Counted from the first letter of the stretch, positions 27,026 through 35,051 are shown. The stretch: DNA of 64,000 bases from Streptomyces caniscabiei (GCF_014930365.1 NZ_JABXWI010000003.1:496001-560000), one strand, 5' to 3'. Translations and numbers: made by a program. The notes: generated by a model not told the origin, from the letters alone.

Positions 27026-27406
27026 ATGCGACGAACCGTCCTCAGTGCCGCGGCACTCGCGCTCACCGCCGTGCTGGCGACCGCGCTGCCCGCGTTCGCC
27101 GACGACACCAGCCCGACCGCCGTACCGCAGCAGGCCTCCGAGGCGCCGAGCGCGGTCCCCTCCGCCCCCGCCTCGGACCACCCGGCGGAGACCGAACCCA
27201 CCAAGGCCCCCACCCCCGGCGACGCGAGCCCGGTACCGAGCCAGGTCTCCGTCGTTCCCAGCGGCGCCCCCGACACCGGTACGGCCCCGAAGTCGGAGGG
27301 GTCCGGCGGCGCCGCCGTGCTGGCGGGCACGGGCGCCACCGCGCTGCTCCTCGGCGGCGGTGCGGCCGTGGTGCTCGTACGTCGCAAGCGGGCGAACGAG
27401 GCGTGA
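27026..27406 (+). CDS. Sortase-substrate-like surface protein with LAGTG sorting signal
   Basis: A 126-residue exported protein. Its signal peptide is at residues 1-25 (LALTAVLATALPAFA), followed by a disordered Pro/Ser/Thr/Glu-rich body (26-95) and a C-terminal tripartite sorting signal: LAGTG (99-103), a hydrophobic helix and the positively charged tail RRKRANEA. LAxTG is the motif of Streptomyces class E sortases. The body has no domain and is too short to be an enzyme. The stop overlaps the sortase GTG (GTGA). It is probably anchored to peptidoglycan by the neighbouring sortase or a housekeeping one. Confidence 0.8.
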   Translation: MRRTVLSAAALALTAVLATALPAFADDTSPTAVPQQASEAPSAVPSAPASDHPAETEPTKAPTPGDASPVPSQVSVVPSGAPDTGTAPKSEGSGGAAVLAGTGATALLLGGGAAVVLVRRKRANEA

Positions 27407-28035
27407 CCCCGCTCTCCAGGCGCGCCTTCGCCGTCGCCGCGGCGGCCTCACTGCTGGTGAGCTGCGACGACGGCGGCACCGACCGCGCCACGGCCGCGCC
27501 TCCCGAGGCCGACACGCCCCCGTCCGCACCGCACCCGTCGTCCTCTTCGTCGGCCGGTGGCGCCGTGCGCCCCCTGGGCCGTTCGGTCCCGGTGCGGCTG
27601 CTGATCCCTGCCATCGGGGTCGACACCCCGGTCATCCGGCTGGGGCTGGCCCCGGACGGCACGGTGGAGGTGCCGCCGGTCACGGAGCACGACCGGGCGG
27701 GCTGGTACCGGCACTCGCCGACGCCGGGCCAGACCGGCCCGTCGGTGATCCTGGGCCATGTCACGGTCGGGCGCCACGGCGACGGCGTCTTCCGCGAACT
27801 CGCCCGGCTGCGGCGGGGCGAGCGGATCGAGGCGCGCCTGGAGAACGGCACGACGGCGGAGTTCACCGTCGCCTCGGTACGCACGGTCGCCAAGGCCGAC
27901 TTCCCCGCGGACGAGGTCTACGGCAACGTGAGCCGTCCCGCGCTGCGTCTCATCACCTGCGGCGGCCCGCGCACGGGCGAGGAGTACCGGGACAACGTGA
28001 TCGTCTTCGCGACACTGAGCTCCACGGCCCGGTGA
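27403..28035 (+). CDS. Class F sortase with lipobox-like N-terminus
   Basis: A 210-residue sortase. The catalytic triad is visible: His in VILGHVTV, Cys in LRLITCGGP and Arg in EYRDNVIVFA, matching class F (short N-terminus, actinobacterial). It cleaves a Thr-Gly bond in sorting signals and transfers the protein to the wall. Instead of a plain membrane anchor, the N-terminus reads RRAFAVAAAASLLVSCDDGG, which resembles a lipoprotein signal with Cys21 as the lipidated residue. It is cotranslated with its likely LAGTG substrate upstream and with the ECF sigma factor downstream (GTGA overlaps at both ends). Confidence 0.85.
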   Translation: MTPLSRRAFAVAAAASLLVSCDDGGTDRATAAPPEADTPPSAPHPSSSSSAGGAVRPLGRSVPVRLLIPAIGVDTPVIRLGLAPDGTVEVPPVTEHDRAGWYRHSPTPGQTGPSVILGHVTVGRHGDGVFRELARLRRGERIEARLENGTTAEFTVASVRTVAKADFPADEVYGNVSRPALRLITCGGPRTGEEYRDNVIVFATLSSTAR

Positions 28036-28598
28036 GCCGCACCCCGACCGCCCCGTCCCCCTTGCCCCTTGTCGCACCGTCACGACCATGGAGAGCGTTG
28101 AAACGGTCCCGTGAGAAGGCCGCGTCCGAACTGTTCGCCGCCCTCTACCCGCGCCTCGCCGGCTGGTGCCGTCGGCTGGTCGACGACGACGAGACGGCCC
28201 ACGAGATCGCGTCGGAGGCGTTCACCCGGCTCTGGGCCCGGTGGACGTCCGTGGCGGAGCCGCACGGCTTCCTCTACGTCACCGCGGCCAACCTCGTACG
28301 GGACCACTGGCGCAAGCTCGAACGCGAACGCAAGGCGATGCACCGGGCCACCGCCGAGGCCGCGGTGCGCCCGCGGTACGACGACGCCGAACGGTCCGAC
28401 CCCTCGGTCCGGCTGCTCGTGCAGTCGCTGCCGGAACGGCTGCGCGTACCGATCCTGCTGCACTACTACGCTGACATGCCGATCCGTGAGGTGTCCGAGC
28501 TGACCGGACGCAAGGAAGGAACCGTCAAGGCCGACCTCCACGCGGCCCGCGAACTGCTCCGCGCCCATCTGAGGAGAAGCCTTGATCACACGCCCTGA
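28032..28598 (+). CDS. ECF-type RNA polymerase sigma factor
   Basis: A 188-residue sigma-70 family member. Region 2 (ELFAALYPRLAGWCRRLVDD through HEIASEAFTRLWARW) and region 4 (LPERLRVPILLHYY, then REVSELTGRKEGTVKADLHAA) are present; no region 3. The GTG at 28032 overlaps the sortase stop. A later TTG at 28098 is possible but has poorer spacing. As the third gene of a surface-protein operon, it probably auto-activates a cell-envelope regulon. The next gene overlaps it by 17 bp and may encode its membrane partner. Confidence 0.85.
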   Translation: MSRTPTAPSPLPLVAPSRPWRALKRSREKAASELFAALYPRLAGWCRRLVDDDETAHEIASEAFTRLWARWTSVAEPHGFLYVTAANLVRDHWRKLERERKAMHRATAEAAVRPRYDDAERSDPSVRLLVQSLPERLRVPILLHYYADMPIREVSELTGRKEGTVKADLHAARELLRAHLRRSLDHTP

Positions 28599-29034
28599 CG
28601 ACGACCCGGACTTCGAGCCCGACGACCCGCTCACCGTCCTGCTGCGTCCCCCCACCGACCGTCTCGGCCCACCGCCGGGCCGCTACGAGGCGATCCGCCG
28701 CGGTGCCGCCCGCCGTCGGCTGGTCCGTGCCGCCGCCGGTGCCGCCGCGGCCTGCGCCGCCGTCGCCCTCGTCGCCCTCCCCCTGCACCTCGGCCGGAAC
28801 GACGGCCCCGCGACCCCCTCGGTCCCCCTGGCGCCGCCCCCCGCGAGCAGCACCTCGCCGACGCCGCCGCCCTCCCCCACCCCCGACACCCGGTCGCCCT
28901 CCGACAGCCCCGCGACCCCGGTCCCCTCGGCCCCGCCCACCAAGAGCGCCACCGACACCACCGCCCCGTCGGTGACCCCGACCCAGGTCTCCGAGGCCTC
29001 GGCCGTCCCGGACAGCACCCCCGGCACGCCCTGA
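28582..29034 (+). CDS. Putative membrane-anchored partner of ECF sigma factor
   Basis: A 150-residue protein from a TTG start preceded by GAGGAGA, overlapping the sigma gene. The N-terminal 45 residues are charged (DDDPDFEPDDPLTVLLRPP) and cytoplasmic. One transmembrane helix lies at about 47-67 (AAAGAAAACAAVALVALPLH). The rest is an extracytoplasmic Pro/Thr/Ser-rich disordered tail. The architecture and overlap resemble anti-sigma factors, but the zinc-binding HxxxCxxC anti-sigma motif is absent, so the role is inferred from context only. Confidence 0.65.
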   Translation: MITRPDDDPDFEPDDPLTVLLRPPTDRLGPPPGRYEAIRRGAARRRLVRAAAGAAAACAAVALVALPLHLGRNDGPATPSVPLAPPPASSTSPTPPPSPTPDTRSPSDSPATPVPSAPPTKSATDTTAPSVTPTQVSEASAVPDSTPGTP

Positions 29035-29160
29035 CCGCGTGACCTTCACCACGAAATCACTTAGTAGAACAGTAGAAATCGCCCCTTCACCCGGCGCGGT
29101 GCTCGTTTCCCGGCTACGGTCGGGGAAGCAGATCCAGAACGGTCGGTGACGGAGCCCCGC

Positions 29161-29640
29161 ATGCAGGTGAGTCGGCGCGTACGCGCAGGTGGCACGCTCG
29201 GCCGTCTGCTGCTCGTCGCCGTACTCGCCCTCGGCGTCCTCGCGATGCACAGCACGGGACACCCCGGCGAGCCCTCGCACGCCATGAGCACCGTCGCCCA
29301 CTCGACGGCGGCGACTGATACGGCGGATGCGGCGCGTTCGGCGGACGCGACGGATGCGACGCGTTCGACAGATGCAGCGGATCCGGCCGATCCGGCGGAT
29401 GCGCATACCGCCGGTTCGGGACCTCGGTCCTCGCACGAACCGGCCCCGACCATGGACATGCAGTCCCTCTGTGTGGCGATCCTGCTCGGCGCGTGGGTGC
29501 TCACCGCCCTGCTCGCACCGGCGTTCACCCGCCGCCATGAGGAGTGGGCGGAACTCCTCGCCCAGGTCGCCGCGTTCACGCGACCCCGCCCGCCGCCGCG
29601 CGGGCCCGATCTCACCCGTCTGTCAGTTCTGCGGCTGTAG
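29161..29640 (+). CDS. DUF6153-like membrane protein
   Basis: A 159-residue protein with an N-terminal hydrophobic segment ending in GVLAMHSTGHPG, a low-complexity Ala/Asp/Thr-rich middle (repeats of ADATDATRSTDAADPAD type), then a MCVA-like segment MDMQSLCVAILLGAWVLTALLAP forming a second helix. The H/M-containing motifs are typical of the DUF6153 family, found beside DUF305 genes. Function is unknown; Met/His residues near the membrane suggest metal handling. The ATG at 29161 follows GGAG. A direct repeat AGTAGAAC-AGTAGAAA (29064-29079) lies upstream and could be regulatory. Confidence 0.65.
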   Translation: MQVSRRVRAGGTLGRLLLVAVLALGVLAMHSTGHPGEPSHAMSTVAHSTAATDTADAARSADATDATRSTDAADPADPADAHTAGSGPRSSHEPAPTMDMQSLCVAILLGAWVLTALLAPAFTRRHEEWAELLAQVAAFTRPRPPPRGPDLTRLSVLRL

Positions 29641-29737
29641 GCCGAACCGCTCACGCGGGCGCGCGTCCCGCGCGGCCCCGCGGCTTCGCCTGCCCACGAA
29701 CAGCCCCAGAACGCACACCACGAGGTGAATCGAGACC

Positions 29738-30403
29738 ATGACAGCCCCCACGCACCCCACATGCCCCTCGCGCCGCACCCGCCTCCGCCGCGCCGCCGCC
29801 ACCGTGAGCGTCGTCGCCGTCGGCGCCCTGTTCCTGACCGCCTGCGGCGACGACATGGACGGTATGGATCACGGCAGCGGCAAGGCCTCGCCGTCCGCAT
29901 CCGCGTCCGGCGACGCCGGATCCGCCGACTTCGGCGACGCCGACGTCACCTTCGCGCAGATGATGATCCCGCACCACGAGCAGGCCCTGGAAATGGCCGA
30001 ACTCGCCGACGGCCGGGCGTCCGACGCCGAGCTGAAGGACATCGCCGAGCAGATCGAGAAGGCCCAGGACCCGGAGATCGCGACCATGAAGGAATGGCTG
30101 CGCTCCTGGGACCGGCCGACCGCCGTCGAGTCCATGCCCGGCATGGGTCACGGCAGCGAGGGCGGCGGCGCCGACGGCATGATGTCCGACGCGGACATGC
30201 GGCGGCTCGAAGACATGAAGGGCACCGAGTTCGACAAGCTGTTCGCCCAGCTGATGATCGAGCACCACAACGGCGCCATCGCCATGGCCGAGGACGAGCG
30301 GAAGAACGGCAGGAACGACGCCGCCGTGAAGATGGCGGGCGACATCGTGAAGAGCCAGTCCGCCGAGGTCGAGCAGCTCGACGCCATCCTCGACCGACTC
30401 TGA
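29738..30403 (+). CDS. DUF305 lipoprotein
   Basis: A 221-residue predicted lipoprotein: an Arg-rich N-terminus, a hydrophobic core and lipobox LTAC (Cys36). Two ferritin-like DUF305 halves carry MMIPHHEQALEMA and LMIEHHNGAIAMA, each with a paired His motif and many Met residues (MDGMDHG, MPGMGHG). DUF305 proteins are four-helix bundles often linked to copper or other metal resistance and are exported. A strong terminator follows. It is co-oriented with the DUF6153 gene, with which it commonly occurs. Confidence 0.88.
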   Translation: MTAPTHPTCPSRRTRLRRAAATVSVVAVGALFLTACGDDMDGMDHGSGKASPSASASGDAGSADFGDADVTFAQMMIPHHEQALEMAELADGRASDAELKDIAEQIEKAQDPEIATMKEWLRSWDRPTAVESMPGMGHGSEGGGADGMMSDADMRRLEDMKGTEFDKLFAQLMIEHHNGAIAMAEDERKNGRNDAAVKMAGDIVKSQSAEVEQLDAILDRL

Positions 30404-30410
30404 GCAACCC

Positions 30411-30441
30411 CCGGCGCGGGCCGACACCCGGCCCGCGCCGG
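30411..30441 (+). terminator. Terminator of DUF305 gene
   Basis: CCGGCGCGGGCC (30411-30422) pairs with GGCCCGCGCCGG (30430-30441), 8 bp after the stop. Confidence 0.8.
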
Positions 30442-30549
30442 CCACCTCACGAACCGACCCCACCGCCGCCGACGAGCCGCGACAAGCGAGCCATCTACTA
30501 TGCCTCTGCGTATACGCGTACGCGTCGACAGCCGGAAGGGGTCAGGGCC

Positions 30550-30918
30550 ATGCGACGGCTGGGGGAACTGGAAGCGGAGATCATGGACCGCCTCTGGACA
30601 TGGAACCGTCCGGCGACGGTGCGCGAGGTCGTGGACGACCTCAACAAGACCCGTCCGCTCGCCTACACCACGGTGATGACCGTGACCAACATCCTCTACA
30701 ACAAAGGCTGGTTGCTGAGGGGCAAGCAGGGCCGCGCCTGGCTCTACACGCCCGTACGCAGCCGCGAGGCGTACGCCGCCGCGCTGATGGAGGACGGTCT
30801 GGACGCGAGCAAGGACCGGCCGGCCGCACTCGTCCACTTCGTCGAGAACATGACGGAGGAGGAGCAGGCCGCCCTGCGCAAGGCCCTGCGCGCGGTGGGA
30901 CGGCAGGCGAAGCCGTGA
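30550..30918 (+). CDS. BlaI/MecI/CopY family repressor
   Basis: A 122-residue penicillinase-repressor type winged helix protein (LGELEAEIMDRLWTW, ATVREVVDDL, YTTVMTVTNILYNKGWL). It would repress its own operon and be inactivated by proteolysis by, or signalling from, the M56 protease encoded next (GTGA overlap). In actinobacteria such pairs respond to beta-lactams, cell wall stress or copper. The ATG at 30550 is the only sensible start. A CGCGTACGCG palindrome lies at 30515-30524 in the promoter. Confidence 0.9.
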   Translation: MRRLGELEAEIMDRLWTWNRPATVREVVDDLNKTRPLAYTTVMTVTNILYNKGWLLRGKQGRAWLYTPVRSREAYAAALMEDGLDASKDRPAALVHFVENMTEEEQAALRKALRAVGRQAKP

Positions 30919-31826
30919 ACGCGGCGCCCCTCCTGCTCGCCTACACGGCGACGGTGGGCTTCGTCGCCCCGCCCCTGGTGCTGCGTGCCGCATGGCCGCA
31001 CCGGGCACCCGCCCTGGCCCTGGCGGTCTGGCACTCCCTGACGGTCTCCTTCGCCCTCGGGGCCGCGCTGACGGCGTATCACCTGCTGATGCCCACCGCC
31101 CACACGCACGAGGGACTCCTTGGCCTGCTGCACTCCTGCGGGCTCGACCTGGGCGCGAGCGGGCCCGGCCACGACACCGCGGGCCGCCTCGCCGTCGCCG
31201 TTCCGGCGGTGCTCGGGGCCGCGCTCGCGGGAAGCTTCGCCTTCCATGTCGTACGCGCCCGCCGCACCCGGGCCCGGCACCGGGAGGCGGTGGATCTGGT
31301 CGGCCGCCGTTCCGTACGGCTGGGGGCCACCGTCCTGCCGTACGACGTGCCGGCCGCCTACTGCCTGCCGGGCCACCGGCCGAGGATCGTGATCAGCGAC
31401 GCGGCCGTACGGGAGCTGGCTCCCGAACAGCTCGCGGCGGTTCTGGAGCACGAACGGGCGCACATCGCGGGCCGCCACCATCTGGTGATCGCCGCCGCGG
31501 CGGCGTTCGGGTCGGTCTTCCCGCTGCTCCCCCTGGCCCGCCACGCCCGTACACAGACGGCGCTCCTGCTGGAGATGATCGCCGACGACCGCGCCCTGCG
31601 CGCCCACTCCGACGGGGCGCTGGCGAGCGCGATGTACGAGATGGCTGCGGCCCGGACCCCGAAGGGCGCGTTCGCGGCGGGCGGCCCGGCGGTGCTGATC
31701 CGGATCCGGCGGGTCCTCGGGCCGCGCCGTCCCCCGCACCGCGCCTTCTGGGGTTGCGTCGCCGCGGCGACCGCGACGGTTCCGCTGCTGCCGCTCCTCG
31801 TCGCCTGCCCGCTCGGCGCCGGGTGA
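30915..31826 (+). CDS. M56 family (BlaR1-like) membrane metalloprotease
   Basis: A 303-residue protein with about four to five transmembrane helices and the zinc protease motif HERAH (in AAVLEHERAHIAGRHH), with a downstream EMIADDRAL that supplies the third ligand. It lacks the extracellular beta-lactam sensor domain of true BlaR1, so the inducing signal is unknown. It is cotranslated with the BlaI-like repressor, which is probably its cleavage target. Confidence 0.88.
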   Translation: MNAAPLLLAYTATVGFVAPPLVLRAAWPHRAPALALAVWHSLTVSFALGAALTAYHLLMPTAHTHEGLLGLLHSCGLDLGASGPGHDTAGRLAVAVPAVLGAALAGSFAFHVVRARRTRARHREAVDLVGRRSVRLGATVLPYDVPAAYCLPGHRPRIVISDAAVRELAPEQLAAVLEHERAHIAGRHHLVIAAAAAFGSVFPLLPLARHARTQTALLLEMIADDRALRAHSDGALASAMYEMAAARTPKGAFAAGGPAVLIRIRRVLGPRRPPHRAFWGCVAAATATVPLLPLLVACPLGAG

Positions 31827-31917
31827 GGCCGAGGGCGATCTCGAAACCTCGACGGCACCCAGCGCCCTGCGGCCGCCGATCAGACCGCCCTGGCGCCCCC
31901 GCGCGGGTCCCCCTGGG

Positions 31918-31967
31918 GCCGCTCTCGGACCGCTCTCGGACCGCTCTCGGACCGCTCTCGGACTTCA
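31918..31967. repeat. 11-bp tandem repeat (CTCGGACCGCT)
   Basis: Four to five head-to-tail copies of CTCGGACCGCT between the convergent M56 and DUF5134 genes. Confidence 0.85.
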
Positions 31968-31995
31968 ACGACCGGCTGCGCAGGGCCCGTTCGGT

Positions 31996-32721
31996 TCAGA
32001 CGGTCATCATCAGCAGCATCGTCGCCATCGAACCACCCATGCCGACGTGACCGACCAGGCGCGCGTTCGGCACGGACAGCACCGCCGGGGTCCGGGTCGC
32101 TCGACGGTGGCGGGCCTGGGCGACCGGCCCGGCGGATGAGCCGCCGGTCTCCCGCATCCACGCACGGACGGCGAGAGCCACGGCTGCCAGGAAGTAGGCG
32201 GCGAGGGCCCAGAAGGCGACGCGCCACAGGAGCGCCGAGCCGGAGGTGGCGGCCGCCTCGGTGACGCCGTGGGCGGCACCCATGCCCTCCGCCCCACCCG
32301 CTCCGCCGTGCCCGTGCCCGTGCCCGGAGGCGCCGGCCAGGGCGAGCGTGGGTCCCGAGGCGGCGCCGGGCATGGCCAGGGTCATCACCACCATGGCGGC
32401 ACTGCCGATCACGAGATGGGCGCCGTGCCGCACCTGCCGCACACCGCCGCGCGCGGCATGCCGTACGGACAGGGCCACGCCCCCGAGGCAGAGCGCTCCG
32501 AACACGGCCGCCCACCAGATGCCGTAGGTGCCGTACAGGGTCGCGGTCGGAGGCGCCGCCATGACGGCCATCCCCACGCCCATGACCGCCTCGGCCCCCG
32601 CCTCGAACCGGCCCCAGCCTCTGACCAGCGCCAGCCGCACGAGGTTCCCGACGGCCGTCCCGGCGCCCAGCACCACCAGGGTCCAGCCAAGAAGGTGTCC
32701 AGCCACGTCGCCACCCCTCAC
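31996..32721 (-). CDS. DUF5134 integral membrane protein
   Basis: A 241-residue protein with six predicted transmembrane helices and a His-rich loop GHGHGHGGAGG, characteristic of the actinobacterial DUF5134 family of unknown function. The C-terminus ends MLLMMTV, and Met clusters are frequent (GMAVMAAP, AMVVMTLAM). GTG starts at 32721 and 32706 are both plausible; GAGGGG lies before the latter. A dyad operator-like sequence lies 36 bp upstream. His/Met richness and neighbours suggest copper or another soft metal. Confidence 0.82.
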   Translation of the reverse strand: MRGGDVAGHLLGWTLVVLGAGTAVGNLVRLALVRGWGRFEAGAEAVMGVGMAVMAAPPTATLYGTYGIWWAAVFGALCLGGVALSVRHAARGGVRQVRHGAHLVIGSAAMVVMTLAMPGAASGPTLALAGASGHGHGHGGAGGAEGMGAAHGVTEAAATSGSALLWRVAFWALAAYFLAAVALAVRAWMRETGGSSAGPVAQARHRRATRTPAVLSVPNARLVGHVGMGGSMATMLLMMTV

Positions 32722-32756
32722 GGGACCCGGGGATCCGGCTCACCGATCGTCGACCA

Positions 32757-32779
32757 CTACGTACCTGCTTAGTACGTAG
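32757..32779 (-). promoter_or_regulatory. Inverted repeat in DUF5134 promoter
   Basis: CTACGTAC (32757-32764), a 7-bp spacer and GTACGTAG (32772-32779). The TAC/GTA half-sites resemble operators of BlaI/MecI/CopY repressors, so the repressor at 30550 is a candidate. Confidence 0.4.
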
Positions 32780-32869
32780 CGACCGCCGCTCCGACTCAGC
32801 GCGGCGCGCGACGACCGCCCCGAGGGGGCACCCGAGGCATCCGGACACGCCCCTGCCCACCCCTCGCCA

Positions 32870-32888
32870 TATACCCCCCAGGGGTATA
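32870..32888 (+). promoter_or_regulatory. CsoR-type copper operator
   Basis: TATACCCC-cca-GGGGTATA is a near-perfect dyad matching the G/C-tract operators of the copper-responsive repressor CsoR. It lies 56 bp before the DUF4396 start and overlaps a likely -10 region (TATAGC). Confidence 0.7.
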
Positions 32889-32943
32889 GCCTGGCCGTGC
32901 ACGGAGAGACGGGCCACCATGGACGAGAAGGGATCGAGAGGCC

Positions 32944-33435
32944 ATGGACCACACGCAGCACACGCACCACACGAACCACGGGCCCCATGGAGAACACGGC
33001 GGAGCGTCCTGGGCCATGGCGGCGAAGGCGACGCTGCACTGCCTCACGGGGTGCGCGATCGGCGAGATCCTGGGCATGGTCATCGGCACGGCGCTGGGAT
33101 GGAGCAACGTGCCGACCATGATCCTGGCCATCGCGCTCGCGTTCCTCTTCGGCTACTCGTTCACCCTGTTCGCGGTGCGGCGGGCCGGCCTGGACCTCAG
33201 AAGCGCGATCAAGGTGGCCCTGGCCGCCGACACCGTCTCGATCGCCGTCATGGAACTGGTCGACAACGCCATCATCGCCCTCACCCCCGGCGCGATGGAC
33301 GCCCACCTCGACGACGCCCTCTTCTGGTCGGCCCTCCTCGGCGGCTTCGCGGTCGCCTTCCTGATCACCACACCGGTCAACAAGTGGATGATCGGCCGCG
33401 GCAAGGGCCACGCGGTCGTCCACGCGTACCACTGA
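32944..33435 (+). CDS. DUF4396 membrane protein, probably copper-regulated
   Basis: A 163-residue protein with a His-rich N-terminus (HTQHTHHTNHGPHGEHGG), then four transmembrane helices including CLTGCAIGEILGMVIG, a hallmark of DUF4396. The His cluster could bind copper, and the upstream CsoR-type palindrome suggests derepression by Cu(I). Its biochemical role is not established. The ATG at 32944 is used; an upstream in-frame start is not evident. Confidence 0.85.
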   Translation: MDHTQHTHHTNHGPHGEHGGASWAMAAKATLHCLTGCAIGEILGMVIGTALGWSNVPTMILAIALAFLFGYSFTLFAVRRAGLDLRSAIKVALAADTVSIAVMELVDNAIIALTPGAMDAHLDDALFWSALLGGFAVAFLITTPVNKWMIGRGKGHAVVHAYH

Positions 33436-33460
33436 CCCACGCACCCTCCACGGGGCGCCG

Positions 33461-33524
33461 GGTCAACGCCGGCCGTGGCGGATCAACGCCGACCGTGCCG
33501 GGTCAACGCCGGCCGTGGCGGATC
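33461..33524. repeat. ~21-bp tandem repeat over the 3' end of the DUF1707 gene
   Basis: Three units resembling GGGTCAACGCCGGCCGTGGC. The last unit supplies the C-terminal codons of the DUF1707 protein, so repeat gain or loss could alter its tail. Confidence 0.7.
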
Positions 33525-34045
33525 TTCAGCCGGCCGAAGCCCATGGCTCCGGAGACGCGGATCGTCGGTCCGCCGGGCCGGGAGCGGCGCGGGGGCCGGT
33601 ACCGCAGGTCCTTCCACCCCGTCTCCAGGCCCTCGACGTCGACGACCGCGTCGCGAGGCACGGTGATGGCGGCTCCGCCGGTTCCGAGTCGCAGCTCGAT
33701 GTCGACGACCGGGTGCTCGATGATCGCCCGGGACAGGTCCAGGCGCACCCTGCCGAAGGCGGACCCGACCTGGAGGATCCGAGGTACCCGCCACGCGCCG
33801 CGTCGCTTGATCAGCCCGCCGGCGACGGCGATCGTCGACGTGGTGGCCGGGTCCTCCTCCGGGAGTGAGGCCAGAGCCGACACGAGGTCGCCGCGCGATT
33901 CGGCGGTGAGCGCCTGGTGAAGGCGTCCGTCCAACTCCTCGTGCGGGACGAGCCCTTCGGCGTACGCCTCCCGCAGGCGCCGCACGGCCGCGTCACGGTC
34001 GTCTTCGTTGATCGAGGCCGACGGACCTTCCGGTAACGGAGTCAC
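33503..34045 (-). CDS. DUF1707 (SHOCT-like) domain protein
   Basis: A 180-residue cytoplasmic protein. The N-terminal ~55 residues are DUF1707 (INEDDRDAAVRRLREAYAEG, then EELDGRLHQALTA). The C-terminal part resembles the beta-helical LiaF/DUF2154 tail (GSAFGRVRLDLSRA, GGAAITVPRDAVVDVEG). These proteins are common in Streptomyces and lack a known function; no membrane helix separates the two parts in this one. GTG 34045 is the chosen start, close to the conserved PEGPSASINEDDR. Confidence 0.82.
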   Translation of the reverse strand: MTPLPEGPSASINEDDRDAAVRRLREAYAEGLVPHEELDGRLHQALTAESRGDLVSALASLPEEDPATTSTIAVAGGLIKRRGAWRVPRILQVGSAFGRVRLDLSRAIIEHPVVDIELRLGTGGAAITVPRDAVVDVEGLETGWKDLRYRPPRRSRPGGPTIRVSGAMGFGRLKIRHGRR

Positions 34046-34217
34046 CGCTCCACCGTACCGCCGCACATACCGCGCAACGACCCCCGCGCCTCGGCCAGAA
34101 GAGCCGACCACCGACCCGGCTGCCCGTCAGGAGCGGGGGGGGGGGACGGTGCCGGAAACCCGCCGTTCACCGAACGAGGGCGGCCGGTGAAACAAGCGTT
34201 TTCTAGCGTGTCCGCTC

Positions 34218-35051
34218 ATGGATTCGACGCTGTATACGCGGCCGGATGCGATCCCGGATCCACACCCGGGCACCGCCCCGACACCGGCTCAGGGCACCGC
34301 CGCCCCGGCACTGACCCCGGGCACCGCTCCGGTTCAGGCACCGGTCGCCGCCCCGCACCGGACCGCGTCCAGCGTGGCCTCGCTGCGTGAGGCGGTCTAC
34401 GCGCGGCTGCGTACCGCCGTGCTCGACGGCGACTTCGGCCCCCGTGAGCGGCTGGCCGAGATGCGGCTCGCGACACGGTTCGGGGTGTCACGCACCCCCG
34501 TGCGCGAGGCGCTGGCACGGCTGCTGACGGACGGACTGATCGAGCGCGGCGACGGCGGATTATTCGTCACGATCCCCAACCTCGCGCAGCTCAAGGACCT
34601 CTACGAACTCCGGGTCACCCTGGAGCTGCGAGGTGTCGCCCGGGCGATCGAGGACCCCTCCGTCCGGCACGATCCGGCGGTCGTCGGCGCCGAGTTGGAG
34701 CGCTGGTACGCGATGCGCGCACAACCACCCCCACCCGACCCGCGCTTCGTCGTCCAGGACGAACGCTTCCACGCCGAACTCTCCCGCGCCTCCGGCAACC
34801 CCGCGCTCACCGATGCCCTGGTGGCGGTCGGCGAACGCATCCGCCGGGTCCGTATGTACGACTTCCTCACCCGGGACCGGGTGGAGACGACCATCTCCGA
34901 ACACATCGAGATCATGGAGTTCGTGCGCGACGGACGGCTCGACGACGGCCACCGCGCACTGCGCGCCCACGTCGGCGACTCGATGGCCGTGGTGCTCGAA
35001 CGCGCCCGGAGAGCCATGACCCAGATGGCACTGCACACCGACCGCCTCTGA
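34218..35051 (+). CDS. GntR-family regulator (FCD/FadR subfamily)
   Basis: A 277-residue regulator. A disordered Pro/Ala-rich N-terminus (1-50) precedes the winged helix (SLREAVYARLRTAVLDGDF, RFGVSRTPVREALARLL) and an all-helical FCD ligand-binding domain with metal-ligand-type residues (DERFHAELSRASGN, SEHIEIMEFV). It lies 61 bp upstream of, and in the same direction as, an NCS1 transporter, so it probably controls uptake and catabolism of a purine, pyrimidine, hydantoin or allantoin-like compound. Confidence 0.88.
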   Translation: MDSTLYTRPDAIPDPHPGTAPTPAQGTAAPALTPGTAPVQAPVAAPHRTASSVASLREAVYARLRTAVLDGDFGPRERLAEMRLATRFGVSRTPVREALARLLTDGLIERGDGGLFVTIPNLAQLKDLYELRVTLELRGVARAIEDPSVRHDPAVVGAELERWYAMRAQPPPPDPRFVVQDERFHAELSRASGNPALTDALVAVGERIRRVRMYDFLTRDRVETTISEHIEIMEFVRDGRLDDGHRALRAHVGDSMAVVLERARRAMTQMALHTDRL

